Below, in pieces: positions 11,785-20,625 of a stretch of 64,000 nt of DNA. The stretch spans positions 62,001-126,000 of the forward strand of contig NZ_SLWY01000005.1 of the NCBI RefSeq assembly GCF_004341245.1, written 5' to 3'. The notes under the pieces are model-generated. The model searched no databases, was not told where the DNA came from, and saw only the letters and a list, made by a program, of their open reading frames with translations. Position 1 is the stretch's first letter, and every line of letters starts with the position of its first letter. Both the position numbers and the translations under genes were made by a program. Origin of the DNA: Plasticicumulans lactativorans (lineage in GTDB: Bacteria > Pseudomonadota > Gammaproteobacteria > Competibacterales > Competibacteraceae).

Positions 11785-12324
11785 ATGGCAAGATTGCATG
11801 ACCACTACCGTGACGTGGTGGTAAAACAACTTACCGAGCGTTTCGGTTACAGAAATGTAATGGAAGTGCCGCGCATCACCAAGATCACCCTTAATATGGG
11901 GGTTGGTGAAGCCGTGGGCGACAAGAAGGTGATTGAGCACGCGGTCGGTGATATGACAGCCATCGCCGGGCAGAAGCCGGTGGTGACGCTGGCCCGTCAG
12001 TCAATCGCTGGTTTCAAGATCCGCGAAGGCTGGCCGATCGGTTGCAAGGTGACGCTGCGTCGCGAGCGCATGTACGAGTTCCTCGACCGACTGATCAGCA
12101 TTGCCATGCCACGGATTCGTGATTTCCGCGGAATTAACGGCCGTGCTTTCGACGGGCGTGGCAATTTCAGCATGGGTCTCAAGGAGCAGATCATGTTTCC
12201 TGAGATCGATTACGATCGCGTTGATGCCGTTCGTGGCATGGACATCACCATTACCACCACGGCACGTACGGATGAAGAAGGGCGGGCATTGCTGGCCGCT
12301 TTCAACTTCCCGTTCCGCAACTGA
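11785..12324 (+). CDS. rplE: 50S ribosomal protein L5
   Basis: L5 binds 5S rRNA and forms the central protuberance. The 179-residue product has the conserved [18 protein letters not shown] start, [42 protein letters not shown] and the [22 protein letters not shown]-terminal segment. It follows rplX by 12 bases and precedes rpsN by 14 bases, in standard spc order. Confidence 0.98.
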   Translation: MARLHDHYRDVVVKQLTERFGYRNVMEVPRITKITLNMGVGEAVGDKKVIEHAVGDMTAIAGQKPVVTLARQSIAGFKIREGWPIGCKVTLRRERMYEFLDRLISIAMPRIRDFRGINGRAFDGRGNFSMGLKEQIMFPEIDYDRVDAVRGMDITITTTARTDEEGRALLAAFNFPFRN

Positions 12325-12338
12325 TCCGGAGTTCGGTC

Positions 12339-12644
12339 ATGGCTAAGTTGTCAATGAAGAATCGCGAAGCCAAACGCATTGCTACGGTCAAGAAATACGC
12401 CCAGCGGCGCGCCGAACTGAAAGCTGTGATCAGCAATCCGGGAAGTGATGACGAGGCGAGGCGAGAGGCTCAGGCGAAACTGCAGGCCATGCCGCGTGAT
12501 GCCAGTCCGGTCCGTATCCGCAACCGTTGCCGGTTGACCGGTCGGCCTCACGGCTTCTACCGCAAGTTTGGCCTTTCGCGAAATAAGCTGCGTGAAGCGG
12601 CAATGCGCGGTGACGTCCCCGGCCTGCGCAAGGCGAGCTGGTAA
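12339..12644 (+). CDS. rpsN: 30S ribosomal protein S14, zinc-free type
   Basis: S14 belongs to the head of the small subunit. This is the longer 101-residue form without the CxxC-CxxC zinc ribbon, as is usual in Proteobacteria. It starts [13 protein letters not shown] and ends with the conserved [41 protein letters not shown] block. It lies between rplE and rpsH. The 80-base gap that follows contains no clear hairpin or promoter that I could support. Confidence 0.97.
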   Translation: MAKLSMKNREAKRIATVKKYAQRRAELKAVISNPGSDDEARREAQAKLQAMPRDASPVRIRNRCRLTGRPHGFYRKFGLSRNKLREAAMRGDVPGLRKASW

Positions 12645-12724
12645 AGAAGTTTTTCCAGTCTTTAAGTCGATGGGCACGAACCAAGCGCGGCCCTGACACT
12701 GACCATGACGGAGCGTAGTTCATT

Positions 12725-13120
12725 ATGAGTATGAGTGATCCTATTGCGGATCTGTTGACCCGAATCCGCAACGGCCAAGCTGCCGGTAAAACACAGGTCG
12801 TGCTGCCTTCCTCAAAGCTAAAGGTCGCGGTTTGCCAGGTGCTCAAGGATGAAGGCTATATTGCTGCCTATTCGGTAAGTGAAGCCGATGGCAAGCCGAT
12901 CTTGACGATTGTGCTCAAATATCATCTGGGGCGCCCCGTCATCGAGACGATTCAAAGGGTAAGTCGTCCTGGACTGCGTATATTCCGGGGCTGCGCCGAT
13001 CTGCCGAAAGTGATGGGTGGACTGGGCGTGGCGATCGTATCAACGTCACATGGCATCATGAGCGATCGTGCGGCGCGCGCTGCGGGGCACGGTGGCGAAG
13101 TGTTGTGCATCGTCGCCTGA
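12725..13120 (+). CDS. rpsH: 30S ribosomal protein S8
   Basis: S8 binds the central domain of 16S rRNA; in E. coli it also represses the spc operon. The 131-residue product begins [18 protein letters not shown], the usual betaproteobacterial N terminus, with a CGGAG site 11 bases upstream; an internal ATG two codons later is less likely. The C-terminal [26 protein letters not shown] block is conserved. It is followed by rplF after 19 bases. Confidence 0.98.
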   Translation: MSMSDPIADLLTRIRNGQAAGKTQVVLPSSKLKVAVCQVLKDEGYIAAYSVSEADGKPILTIVLKYHLGRPVIETIQRVSRPGLRIFRGCADLPKVMGGLGVAIVSTSHGIMSDRAARAAGHGGEVLCIVA

Positions 13121-13139
13121 TCGCTAGGAGATCTTCGTT

Positions 13140-13673
13140 ATGTCTCGTGTAGCGAAAAAACCGGTCGACATTCCCGCGGGCGTTAGCTTGTCGCTTGATG
13201 CCGGTAAGGTGACGGTAAAAGGCATGAAAGGAACGATGGAGCTCCAACTCCATCCCACCGTGCAGGCGGTCGCCGAGAACAACCAAGTCAAGGTTGTCCC
13301 GGCATCGGAAGAGGCGCATCACCGGGCCATGGCGGGCACCATGCGGGCTTTGCTCCAGAACATGGTGATGGGCGTAAGCCAGGGCTTTGAACGCAAACTG
13401 CAACTTGTCGGCGTTGGCTATCGTGCACAAGCCCAGGGTGCAGTTCTCAATCTGACACTCGGTTTCTCTCACCCCGTCGCTTTCGAAGTTCCGAAAGGCG
13501 TGAGCGTGGAAACGCCGAGCCAGACGGACATCATCGTCAAAGGCGTGGACAAGCAGCAAGTCGGTCAGGTTGCGGCCAAAATTCGGGCGTTCCGTCCACC
13601 GGAGCCTTACAAGGGCAAGGGTGTGCGTTACGCGGACGAGGTCATCGTCCTCAAAGAAGCCAAGAAGAAGTGA
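13140..13673 (+). CDS. rplF: 50S ribosomal protein L6
   Basis: L6 supports the factor-binding site of the large subunit. The 177-residue product has the family length, the [15 protein letters not shown] start and two related domains. The C-terminal motif [17 protein letters not shown] is the signature of the family. The TGA is followed within 12 bases by the rplR ATG. Confidence 0.98.
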   Translation: MSRVAKKPVDIPAGVSLSLDAGKVTVKGMKGTMELQLHPTVQAVAENNQVKVVPASEEAHHRAMAGTMRALLQNMVMGVSQGFERKLQLVGVGYRAQAQGAVLNLTLGFSHPVAFEVPKGVSVETPSQTDIIVKGVDKQQVGQVAAKIRAFRPPEPYKGKGVRYADEVIVLKEAKKK

Positions 13674-13684
13674 GAGTTGCCGCA

Positions 13685-14038
13685 ATGGACAAGAAAGCTG
13701 CCCGTATTCGCCGGGGATTGCGTTCCAGGACCAAGATCCGCGAGTTGGGTGCCGTGCGCCTGTGCGTTCACCGCACGCCTCGGCACATTTATGCGCAGAT
13801 TATCGCTCCGAATGGTGCCGAGGTACTGGCGGCCGCTTCGACCTTGGAGTCGGCCATAGCCGGGGCGCTGAAGTCGACAGGGAATATCGATGCCGCGCGC
13901 GCAGTAGGTAAGGCCATCGCCGAGAAAGCGACCAGCAAGGGTATCACCGAGGTGGCCTTTGATCGCTCCGGCTTCAAGTACCATGGCCGCGTCAAGGCCT
14001 TGGCTGATGCGGCCCGCGAAGGCGGATTGCAGTTCTAA
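13685..14038 (+). CDS. rplR: 50S ribosomal protein L18
   Basis: L18 binds 5S rRNA together with L5. I choose the ATG giving [21 protein letters not shown] (117 residues, the family length). A GTG at 13670 that overlaps the rplF stop would add five residues with no similarity to the family. The motifs [15 protein letters not shown] and [25 protein letters not shown] are typical. Confidence 0.97.
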   Translation: MDKKAARIRRGLRSRTKIRELGAVRLCVHRTPRHIYAQIIAPNGAEVLAAASTLESAIAGALKSTGNIDAARAVGKAIAEKATSKGITEVAFDRSGFKYHGRVKALADAAREGGLQF

Positions 14039-14049
14039 GGGGTTAGCCA

Positions 14050-14559
14050 ATGGCAAGCAATGTTGAGTCTTCGCAGAGCACCGATGGTCTGCATGAAAAG
14101 CTCATCGCCGTCAATCGCGTGGCCAAGGTCGTCAAAGGCGGGCGTCAGTTCGGTTTTACGGCGCTGACCGTTGTTGGTGATGGTCAGGGGCGGGTTGGCT
14201 TCGGCTACGGCAAAGCGCGAGAAGTGCCTGTAGCGATTCAGAAAGCCATGGAAAAGGCGCGCAAGAACATGAGCAATGTGACGCTGGCAGGGACCACCTT
14301 GCAGCACCCGTTGTCGGCGGAACACGGTGCAGCACGAGTGTTTATGCAGCCGGCTTCCGAAGGTACCGGCATTATCGCCGGAGGTGCCATGCGCGCCGTC
14401 TTCGAGGTGGTGGGTGTGAAGGATGTGCTGGCGAAATGCGTCGGTTCGCGCAATCCGGTAAACGTGGTTCGTGCCACCATTAATGGATTAAAACTAATGG
14501 CTTCACCGGATTACATTGCCGCTAAGCGCGGCAAGTCCGTTGTTGAAATTGGGGGCTGA
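14050..14559 (+). CDS. rpsE: 30S ribosomal protein S5
   Basis: S5 acts in decoding accuracy and in the mRNA entry channel. The 169-residue product contains the double-stranded-RNA-binding-like N-terminal domain ([28 protein letters not shown]) and the S5 C-terminal domain ([29 protein letters not shown]). The first loop is the region where spectinomycin-resistance mutations map, and it is wild-type in form. The gene lies between rplR and rpmD. Confidence 0.98.
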   Translation: MASNVESSQSTDGLHEKLIAVNRVAKVVKGGRQFGFTALTVVGDGQGRVGFGYGKAREVPVAIQKAMEKARKNMSNVTLAGTTLQHPLSAEHGAARVFMQPASEGTGIIAGGAMRAVFEVVGVKDVLAKCVGSRNPVNVVRATINGLKLMASPDYIAAKRGKSVVEIGG

Positions 14560-14562
14560 TGT

Positions 14563-14751
14563 ATGTCGATGCCTAAGCAGGTTCGATTGACTTTGGTCAA
14601 GAGCACCGCCGGACGGCTCGCTGCTCACAAGGCATGCGTGCGCGGTTTGGGGCTGCGCCGGATGCATCATAGTTCCATCGTGCTCGACACGCCGGAGAAC
14701 CGCGGCATGATCAGCAAGGTGCATTATTTGCTGAAGATCGAGGAAGTCTGA
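14563..14751 (+). CDS. rpmD: 50S ribosomal protein L30
   Basis: L30 is a small large-subunit protein. The 62-residue product [34 protein letters not shown] in outline has the typical [25 protein letters not shown] core. The first ATG (14563) is preferred because a GGGGG stretch sits seven bases upstream; an ATG two codons later gives 60 residues and cannot be ruled out. It starts three bases after the rpsE stop. Confidence 0.96.
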   Translation: MSMPKQVRLTLVKSTAGRLAAHKACVRGLGLRRMHHSSIVLDTPENRGMISKVHYLLKIEEV

Positions 14752-14753
14752 TC

Positions 14754-15188
14754 ATGCGCCTAAATTCACTGACGTTTGCTCCTGGCGCTCGCCAGGCCGC
14801 TAAGCGGGTCGGGCGCGGAATGGGCTCGGGATTGGGCAAGACCTGCGGCCGGGGACATAAGGGGCAGCATTCGCGTGCGGGCGGCTTCCACAAGGTCGGC
14901 TTCGAAGGTGGTCAGATGCCACTGCAGCGGCGCCTTCCCAAGCACGGGTTCCGGGCTCCGAATGATCATGCTACCGCTGAGGTTCGTTTGCACGAACTCA
15001 ACTATGTCGAAGGCGATACGATCGACTTGGTCAGCTTGAAGGCTGCGAATGTCGTTCCTCAGTTCGCTACCAGGGCACGCATAATCTTGTCCGGCGAATT
15101 CGTGCGTGCTGTCGTTGTCCGCGGCGTGAACGTTAGCAAAGGGGCGCGTGCAGCAATCGAAGCTGCCGGCGGTAAGGTCGAAGAGTAG
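14754..15188 (+). CDS. rplO: 50S ribosomal protein L15
   Basis: L15 is a late-assembling protein with a long unstructured N terminus. The 144-residue product has the glycine- and arginine-rich [20 protein letters not shown] stretch, then [18 protein letters not shown] and the compact C-terminal domain ending in [15 protein letters not shown]. It starts two bases after rpmD ends and is followed by secY after five bases, so all three are probably co-translated. Confidence 0.97.
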   Translation: MRLNSLTFAPGARQAAKRVGRGMGSGLGKTCGRGHKGQHSRAGGFHKVGFEGGQMPLQRRLPKHGFRAPNDHATAEVRLHELNYVEGDTIDLVSLKAANVVPQFATRARIILSGEFVRAVVVRGVNVSKGARAAIEAAGGKVEE

Positions 15189-15193
15189 AGACT

Positions 15194-16522
15194 ATGTCGA
15201 CATCGCTGCCTTCGATGGGAAAGATGACGGAGCTGCGACAGCGCCTGCTGTTTCTGCTCGGGGCGCTTGTAGTGTTCCGTATTGGAACGCATATACCGGT
15301 GCCGGGCATCGATCCGCATGCGATGGCAAACCTCTTTCAGCAGCAGCGAGGAACCATCCTGGACATGTTCAACATGTTTTCGGGTGGTGCCTTGTCGCGG
15401 TTGAGCATTTTCGCCTTGGGCATCATGCCTTACATTTCGGCTTCGATCATCGTTCAACTGTTGACCGTGATCGTGCCGTCTCTGGAGCATTTGAAAAAGG
15501 AAGGTAATGCGGGGCGGCGCAAGATTACACAGTACACGCGTTATCTGACGCTGGTATTGGCCGCGTTTCAGTCGGTAGGTGTCAGCATTGCCTTGCAGAG
15601 CCAGGTTGCTGCAGGTCAGCACGTGGTGCCCAACCCGGGAATCGGCTTTATTTCGATCGCCGCGGTCACGCTGGTGGCAGGCACCATGTTCCTGATGTGG
15701 CTGGGTGAGCAGGTTACGGAGCGCGGAATTGGTAATGGAATTTCCATGATCATCTTCGCCGGTATCGTGGCAGGCCTGCCCGGCGCTTTGGGCGGGACGC
15801 TCGAACTTGCTCGCACCGGGGAGCTGAACGCGATTCTGGTCATCGCCTTGCTGGTCATTGCGGTTGCGGTTACTGCTCTCGTCATTTTTGTGGAACGAGG
15901 ACAGCGTCGTATAACCGTTAACTATGCCAAACGCCAGCAGGGCCGCCAAGTTTATGCCGCCCAGTCGAGCCATTTACCTCTCAAGCTGAACATGGCGGGT
16001 GTCATTCCACCCATTTTTGCCTCGAGCCTGATCTTGTTTCCTGCCACGCTTGGTAACTGGTTTTCTTCGGCTCCCGGCATGGCATGGCTTCGGGACATAA
16101 GCTCGATGCTTTCGCCGGGGCAGCCGCTATACGTTGTCTTGTATGCTGCATTGATTATCTTTTTTTGCTTCTTTTATACGGCCCTCGTGTTCAATTCGCG
16201 GGAAACGGCAGAGCAGTTGAAGAAGTCGGGCGCTTTCATCCCGGGGATTCGACCAGGGGCGCAAACGGCGGGATATATCGATAAGGTACTGACGCGGCTT
16301 ACGCTCGCTGGTGCGGTTTATATCACTGCGGTCTGTCTGCTTCCGGAGTTCCTGATCCTGTATTGGAGGGTGCCGTTTTACTTCGGTGGGACATCGCTGC
16401 TGATCATCGTCGTGGTTGTCATGGATTTCATGGCACAGGTTCAAGCGCATCTGATGTCGCATCAGTACGACAGCTTGATGAAAAAGGCCAATTTCAAGCC
16501 TGGTGGTACGACCCTGCGCTGA
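15194..16522 (+). CDS. secY: preprotein translocase subunit SecY
   Basis: SecY is the channel of the Sec translocon in the inner membrane. The 442-residue product has the usual ten hydrophobic segments and the conserved [51 protein letters not shown] and [18 protein letters not shown] segments. The cytosolic C5/C6 loops that bind SecA and ribosomes are present. It is the last large gene of the spc set. Base composition is visibly more A/T-rich than the genes of the str set and of the second half of the window. Confidence 0.98.
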   Translation: MSTSLPSMGKMTELRQRLLFLLGALVVFRIGTHIPVPGIDPHAMANLFQQQRGTILDMFNMFSGGALSRLSIFALGIMPYISASIIVQLLTVIVPSLEHLKKEGNAGRRKITQYTRYLTLVLAAFQSVGVSIALQSQVAAGQHVVPNPGIGFISIAAVTLVAGTMFLMWLGEQVTERGIGNGISMIIFAGIVAGLPGALGGTLELARTGELNAILVIALLVIAVAVTALVIFVERGQRRITVNYAKRQQGRQVYAAQSSHLPLKLNMAGVIPPIFASSLILFPATLGNWFSSAPGMAWLRDISSMLSPGQPLYVVLYAALIIFFCFFYTALVFNSRETAEQLKKSGAFIPGIRPGAQTAGYIDKVLTRLTLAGAVYITAVCLLPEFLILYWRVPFYFGGTSLLIIVVVVMDFMAQVQAHLMSHQYDSLMKKANFKPGGTTLR

Positions 16523-16613
16523 GTTGGCAAAGCGGTCGAGTGAGAAGTCGGAATTTCTGAATCATTATGGCGCTGGTTCGAAACTCAGAACACAGTCGCT
16601 GTAGGAGAGCGAA

Positions 16614-16727
16614 ATGAAAGTACGTGCATCGGTCAAGAAGCTGTGCCGCAACTGCAAGATCGTGCGGCGAGAGGGTATCGTCCGGGTGATCTGCAAAGAT
16701 GCCCGACACAAGCAGCGGCAGGGATAA
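16614..16727 (+). CDS. rpmJ: 50S ribosomal protein L36
   Basis: L36 is a 37-residue zinc-ribbon protein of the large subunit. It is read directly from the sequence: [19 protein letters not shown], then [18 protein letters not shown]. The zinc ligands Cys11, Cys14, Cys27 and His32 are all present, so this is the zinc-binding form. A GGAGAG site lies ahead of the ATG. It is 91 bases after secY. The infA gene that often lies between secY and rpmJ is absent. Confidence 0.96.
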   Translation: MKVRASVKKLCRNCKIVRREGIVRVICKDARHKQRQG

Positions 16728-16739
16728 AATCAGGCATTG

Positions 16740-16768
16740 TTGCCAAGCTCATGCTGAATGTGTAGAAT
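16740..16768 (+). promoter_or_regulatory. sigma-70 promoter of the alpha gene set
   Basis: TTGCCA (16740-16745), a 17-base spacer and TAGAAT (16763-16768) give a start near 16775 and a leader of about 50 bases before rpsM. The -10 box and its flank (TAGAATCC) are identical to those of the rpsL promoter at 1544. In E. coli S4 binds a structured leader ahead of rpsM; whether this leader forms the same pseudoknot cannot be judged by eye. Confidence 0.75.
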
Positions 16769-16824
16769 CCTTCGCTTTTCCGCGATGACGGTTACGCACG
16801 ACGGTTTTTTGGGAGTTCATTTAG

Positions 16825-17181
16825 ATGGCCCGTATCGCTGGCATCAACATTCCGGTCAACAAGCATGTGGTGATCGCATTGCAATCGATCTATGGGGTGG
16901 GGACAACCCGCGCCCGCTTGATCTGTGCAAATGCGGGCGTCGCTCCCGAAACCAAGGTCAAGGATCTGGTCGAAGCGCAGGTCGAAGTCTTGCGGGCGGA
17001 AGTCGCGAAGTTTGTTGTCGAAGGCGACTTGCGTCGTGAAGTCTCGATGAACATCAAGCGCCTGATGGATTTGGGGTGTTACCGCGGTCTCAGGCACCGT
17101 CGTGGTTTGCCGTTACGCGGGCAGCGCACTCGCACCAATGCTCGTACTCGCAAGGGTCCGCGTCGGGCGATCAAGAAGTGA
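16825..17181 (+). CDS. rpsM: 30S ribosomal protein S13
   Basis: S13 lies in the head and contacts P-site tRNA and the large subunit. The 118-residue product begins [20 protein letters not shown] and has the helix-hairpin-helix-like [17 protein letters not shown] segment. The C-terminal basic tail, [20 protein letters not shown], reaches the P site. It is first in the alpha gene set, behind the promoter at 16740-16768. Confidence 0.98.
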   Translation: MARIAGINIPVNKHVVIALQSIYGVGTTRARLICANAGVAPETKVKDLVEAQVEVLRAEVAKFVVEGDLRREVSMNIKRLMDLGCYRGLRHRRGLPLRGQRTRTNARTRKGPRRAIKK

Positions 17182-17230
17182 TGCGGTTGAGCGCGATGTT
17201 CTCAACAATCATTGCTACTAGGTGTATGTA

Positions 17231-17620
17231 ATGGCAAAACCTGCCGCTAAAACGCGCAAGCGCGTTAAGAAGAACGTGGTTGATGGCGTGGCGCATATCC
17301 ATGCGTCCTTCAACAACACCATCATTACCATTACCGATCGCCAAGGCAATACGCTTGCGTGGGCGACTTCGGGTGGGTCGGGCTTTCGCGGGTCGCGCAA
17401 GAGTACGCCATTTGCAGCACAGGTTGCCGCGGAGCGTGCCGGATCGGTGGTCAAGGAATTTGGCTTAAAGAATCTCGAAGTCAATGTTAAAGGGCCGGGT
17501 CCAGGGCGGGAATCCGCTGTTCGGGCTCTGAATGCCCAAGGCTTCAAGATCACGAATATTATGGATGTCACGCCGATTCCTCATAACGGCTGCCGTCCGC
17601 CGAAGAAGCGTCGGGTTTAA
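17231..17620 (+). CDS. rpsK: 30S ribosomal protein S11
   Basis: S11 forms part of the platform and the mRNA exit path. I start at the ATG giving [19 protein letters not shown] (129 residues). A GTG nine bases earlier is rejected because the AGGTG at 17220 serves as the binding site for this ATG. The conserved [19 protein letters not shown] and the C-terminal [18 protein letters not shown] block are intact. Confidence 0.97.
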   Translation: MAKPAAKTRKRVKKNVVDGVAHIHASFNNTIITITDRQGNTLAWATSGGSGFRGSRKSTPFAAQVAAERAGSVVKEFGLKNLEVNVKGPGPGRESAVRALNAQGFKITNIMDVTPIPHNGCRPPKKRRV

Positions 17621-17634
17621 GTGAGGTTTCGGTC

Positions 17635-18255
17635 GTGGCAAGGTATATTGGTCCAAAATGCAAGCTGAGTCGTCGCGAAGGCGTCGACCTGGGGCTGAAG
17701 TCGTCGGCTCGTTCGTTGGAGTCGAAATGCAATATTGAGCGCGCTCCTGGCCAGCATGGCGCGAAGCGTGCGCGCTTGTCTGACTATGGTCTGCAGCTGC
17801 GTGAAAAGCAGAAGCTCCGCCGTATCTATGGTGTATTGGAGCGGCAGTTCAGGCGTTACTACGAAGAAGCGGCGCGCCGTAAAGGCTCCACGGGTGAGAA
17901 CCTGCTGAAGTTGCTGGAGTCGAGACTGGATAACGTCGTTTACCGCATGGGCTTTGGGGCGACGCGTGCAGAGGCACGCCAGCTGGTTTCGCACAAGGCG
18001 GTTTTGGTCAATGGCGCGACGACCAATATTCCGTCTTATGCGCTCAAATCCGAAGACGTGATTTCGGTGCGCGAAAAGTCACGCAATCAAGCCCGCATTC
18101 AGCAGTCTCTGGCGCTGGCGCAGTCGCGTGGTTTTGCCGAGTGGCTGGATGTCGATACCTCCAAGATGTCGGGGGTCTTTAAGCGGGTCCCGGATCGCGG
18201 AGACCTTCCGGCCGACATCAATGAAGCTCTGGTTGTGGAGTTGTACTCCAAGTAA
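17635..18255 (+). CDS. rpsD: 30S ribosomal protein S4
   Basis: S4 is a primary 16S rRNA binder, an accuracy determinant, and in E. coli the repressor of the alpha operon. The 206-residue product starts at GTG ([19 protein letters not shown]). The S4 RNA-binding domain [27 protein letters not shown] is complete. The C-terminal region ends [16 protein letters not shown]. It follows rpsK by 14 bases and precedes rpoA by 20. Confidence 0.98.
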   Translation: MARYIGPKCKLSRREGVDLGLKSSARSLESKCNIERAPGQHGAKRARLSDYGLQLREKQKLRRIYGVLERQFRRYYEEAARRKGSTGENLLKLLESRLDNVVYRMGFGATRAEARQLVSHKAVLVNGATTNIPSYALKSEDVISVREKSRNQARIQQSLALAQSRGFAEWLDVDTSKMSGVFKRVPDRGDLPADINEALVVELYSK

Positions 18256-18275
18256 TTGCCGGGAGGACATCGCAG

Positions 18276-19280
18276 ATGTCGGGCTCTTTCGATTTTCTTA
18301 AGCCGCGCATCGTTGATGTGGAGCGTATCGGTGAAAAGAGTGCACGTGTCACGCTTGAGCCCTTGGAGCGGGGTTTTGGGCACACACTCGGGAATGCGCT
18401 GCGCAGGATTCTGCTGTCGTCGATTCCCGGGGCAGCTGTTGTAGAGTGCGAGATTGAAGGCGTCCTTCATGAGTACTCGTCAATAGAGGGCGTGCAAGAG
18501 GATGTCATTGATATTCTTTTGAACTTGAAGGGTCTTTCGCTGGTGATGCACGGTGTCAGCGAGGCGACCCTCACGCTCAGCAAGAAGGGCCCAGGCCCGG
18601 TATTGGCCAGTGATATCGAGGCAACGCACGCGGTTGAGATCATTGAGCCGAACTATGTGATCGCAACTCTCACGAAGAGTGGCGAACTCAATATGAGGCT
18701 GAAGGTTGCCCGTGGTCGTGGCTATGAACCGGCGACCCAGCGGCATTTGGGTGAAGGTGAAAGTCGGCCAATCGGAAGGCTGCAACTGGATGCGTCATTC
18801 AGTCCGATTAGTCGGGTGAGCTACAAGGTAGAAAGCGCTCGTGTCGAGCAGCGGACGAATTTGGACAAGCTGATCATCGACATCGAGACCAATGGCACCA
18901 TTGATCCCGAAGAGGCGATTCGTAGCGCTGCGCGTATTCTGCTGGATCAGTTGTCAGTGTTCGTTGATCTTAAGGGCAAGGAAGAGGTCGAGCCGTTGCA
19001 GGAACAGGTTGATATCGACCCGATCTTGTTGCGTCCGGTCGATGATCTTGAGCTTACGGTTCGCTCTGCGAATTGCCTCAAGGCCGAGAGCATTTACTAC
19101 ATTGGCGACCTGATTCAGCGCACTGAGGTGGAGTTGTTGAAAACTCCAAACTTGGGCAAGAAATCTCTTACCGAGATTAAAGATGTCCTCGCATCGCACG
19201 GCCTGTCATTGGGAATGAAGCTCGAAAATTGGCCGCCCGTGGGGCTGTCTGGGCGTGACGACGATCGCGCGACGGCGTAA
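18276..19280 (+). CDS. rpoA: RNA polymerase alpha subunit
   Basis: Alpha dimerises to nucleate RNA polymerase and contacts UP elements and activators. The 334-residue product has the N-terminal assembly domain ([22 protein letters not shown]) and the C-terminal domain with the conserved [22 protein letters not shown] and [25 protein letters not shown] helices. The ATG follows a strong GGGAGG site. The extra tail residues after the alpha-CTD ([18 protein letters not shown]) make it slightly longer than the E. coli protein. Confidence 0.98.
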   Translation: MSGSFDFLKPRIVDVERIGEKSARVTLEPLERGFGHTLGNALRRILLSSIPGAAVVECEIEGVLHEYSSIEGVQEDVIDILLNLKGLSLVMHGVSEATLTLSKKGPGPVLASDIEATHAVEIIEPNYVIATLTKSGELNMRLKVARGRGYEPATQRHLGEGESRPIGRLQLDASFSPISRVSYKVESARVEQRTNLDKLIIDIETNGTIDPEEAIRSAARILLDQLSVFVDLKGKEEVEPLQEQVDIDPILLRPVDDLELTVRSANCLKAESIYYIGDLIQRTEVELLKTPNLGKKSLTEIKDVLASHGLSLGMKLENWPPVGLSGRDDDRATA

Positions 19281-19358
19281 CAGCCCTGGACGAGGTCGGC
19301 GAAGTGCAGGGCACGCTTCGCGGCTGGTATTGGTTTAACTTCTTAAGGAAGTTTCTAG

Positions 19359-19724
19359 ATGCGTCATCATAAATCAGGCCGTAAGCTTAACCGTACGAGC
19401 AGTCATCGGCAGGCGATGTTTCGAAATATGGCGGCGTCTTTGATAACCCACGAGGTGATCAAGACGACGCTTCCGAAAGCTAAGGAGCTGCGACGGGTGG
19501 CTGAACCGCTTATTACCCTGGCGAAAACGGATAGTCTCGCCGGGCGTCGGTTGGCGTTCTCCCGCTTGCGGGACAGGGATGCCGTGACAAAATTGTTTGG
19601 AGAGCTCGGGCCGCGCTACAAGATTCGCCCCGGTGGTTATCTGCGCATTCTGAAGTGTGGTTTCCGTGCCGGAGACAACGCTCCGATGGCTTATGTTGAG
19701 CTGGTGGATCGCGCTTCAGATTAA
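19359..19724 (+). CDS. rplQ: 50S ribosomal protein L17
   Basis: L17 lies near the exit tunnel. The 121-residue product has the [37 protein letters not shown]-type start and the C-terminal [23 protein letters not shown] motif. It is on the short side for the family, which often has 127-132 residues, because of a shorter C-terminal tail. It is the last gene of the ribosomal cluster. An AAGGAAG site precedes the ATG. Confidence 0.97.
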   Translation: MRHHKSGRKLNRTSSHRQAMFRNMAASLITHEVIKTTLPKAKELRRVAEPLITLAKTDSLAGRRLAFSRLRDRDAVTKLFGELGPRYKIRPGGYLRILKCGFRAGDNAPMAYVELVDRASD

Positions 19725-19861
19725 TTGAAGCAAGTTACGTCGCTGCGTCTAAGCAGACGTGGCAAAGCCAACCGACCGGCAGCCTCGAACTAAACCAGAG
19801 AGTAGACACAGGGGAGTGTCCTGAGGGAGTGAGAAGCTGCGGCGGTACAATTTGACTGTGA

Positions 19862-19882
19862 GATGCGAGGATCCCTCGCATC
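19862..19882. repeat. 21-base near-palindrome
   Basis: GATGCGAGG (19862-19870) is inverted perfectly as CCTCGCATC (19874-19882) around ATC. It lacks a U tract on the plus strand (CTCCCTG follows). It could be an operator, a processing hairpin or a weak factor-assisted terminator for the alpha transcripts. Confidence 0.6.
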
Positions 19883-20026
19883 CTCCCTGTCGTTGCGTAT
19901 TAAGCAGGTTTTAGGCTTGTGTTGATGCTTGTATGGTTTGCCCAAGGAATCAAGGCGAGGGCTTGTCAGTGTCACCCCTGAGTGGTAAGGTGACAAACTG
20001 AATGTGGATGTTGGTTTTTAGACGGG

Positions 20027-20046
20027 GCCCTTCATGGGCTTTTTTT
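20027..20046 (+). terminator. terminator-like hairpin after the ribosomal cluster
   Basis: GCCC (20027-20030) and GGGC (20036-20039) close a TTCAT loop and are followed by seven Ts (20040-20046). The stem is short but can add two G-U pairs. It is a plausible end point for transcripts leaving rplQ. Confidence 0.55.
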
Positions 20047-20049
20047 GTA

Positions 20050-20078
20050 TTGATACCTTATCACGATGCGATTATGCG
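20050..20078 (+). promoter_or_regulatory. possible weak promoter for rimP-nusA-infB
   Basis: TTGATA (20050-20055), a 17-base spacer and TATGCG (20073-20078). The -35 box is good and the -10 box is poor (three of six). Its value is contextual: it lies between two terminator-like hairpins and upstream of an operon that otherwise has no visible promoter. Confidence 0.3.
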
Positions 20079-20109
20079 TATGGTAGGGTTGAAATCGGTG
20101 ATCGTCGAG

Positions 20110-20137
20110 AGTGGGCCATCGGCCCACTTTTAGTTTT
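20110..20137 (+). terminator. leader terminator or attenuator before rimP
   Basis: AGTGGGCC (20110-20117) pairs perfectly with GGCCCACT (20121-20128) around ATC, followed by TTTAGTTTT (20129-20137). It ends nine bases before the rimP ATG at 20147. A terminator in the leader of the operon that encodes NusA, a termination factor, suggests autogenous attenuation; that role is inference. Confidence 0.7.
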
Positions 20138-20146
20138 GGCGGACAG

Positions 20147-20599
20147 ATGCGGGCGGATCATTACAAACTGCACGAATTGCTTGGTCCCGTTGTCGTGGGG
20201 ATGGGCTACGAACTGGTTGGGATCGAGTTTCATCCTAACTCGGTGAACGCCCTGCTGCGGATCTATATCGATCATGGCAATGGCATAACCCTCGACGATT
20301 GTCAGCGCGTCAGTGGCCAGGTCAGTGGGGTGCTTGATGTGGCCGATCCGATTCCAAGCCGGTACACGCTGGAGGTTTCGTCGCCGGGTCTCGACAGGCC
20401 GTTGTTTACCGTCGAGCATTTCCAGCGGTTCGAGGGGCGTGAGGCAAAGATTCAGCTTAGCGTTCCACTGAATGGGCGGCGGAAATACAGAGGGGTACTG
20501 GGCGGCCTGCGTGAAGGTGCGGTGACTCTGATTTGCGAAGAGGGCGAGGTCACCATCCCGCTCGATCGGATTGACAGGGCTCGATTGGTTCCCGAATAA
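20147..20599 (+). CDS. rimP: ribosome maturation factor RimP
   Basis: RimP assists maturation of the 30S subunit, acting on S12 and S19 assembly. I start at the ATG giving [28 protein letters not shown] (150 residues, a normal length). A GTG at 20111 lies inside the stem of the upstream hairpin and adds 12 unsupported residues. The conserved [46 protein letters not shown] and [12 protein letters not shown] segments are present. It heads the rimP-nusA-infB-rbfA-truB operon; nusA follows after 26 bases. Confidence 0.96.
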   Translation: MRADHYKLHELLGPVVVGMGYELVGIEFHPNSVNALLRIYIDHGNGITLDDCQRVSGQVSGVLDVADPIPSRYTLEVSSPGLDRPLFTVEHFQRFEGREAKIQLSVPLNGRRKYRGVLGGLREGAVTLICEEGEVTIPLDRIDRARLVPE

Positions 20600-20625
20600 C
20601 TGATCGGATAGGGGATGCGTCGGAT

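Larger units (their letters stand above)
19725..20146 (+). other. 422-base spacer between rplQ and rimP
   Basis: No convincing gene is present in this stretch. It contains a near-palindrome (19862-19882), a terminator-like hairpin (20027-20046), a weak promoter (20050-20078) and a second terminator-like hairpin that ends about ten bases before the rimP start codon (20110-20137). Each is listed separately. There is no tRNA-Met gene here, unlike the metY-rimP arrangement of E. coli. Confidence 0.7.

Noticed and set aside
19862-19882. Near-palindrome as an intrinsic terminator
   Set aside because: It is followed by CTCCCTG rather than a U tract, so it is listed only as a dyad of unknown role.
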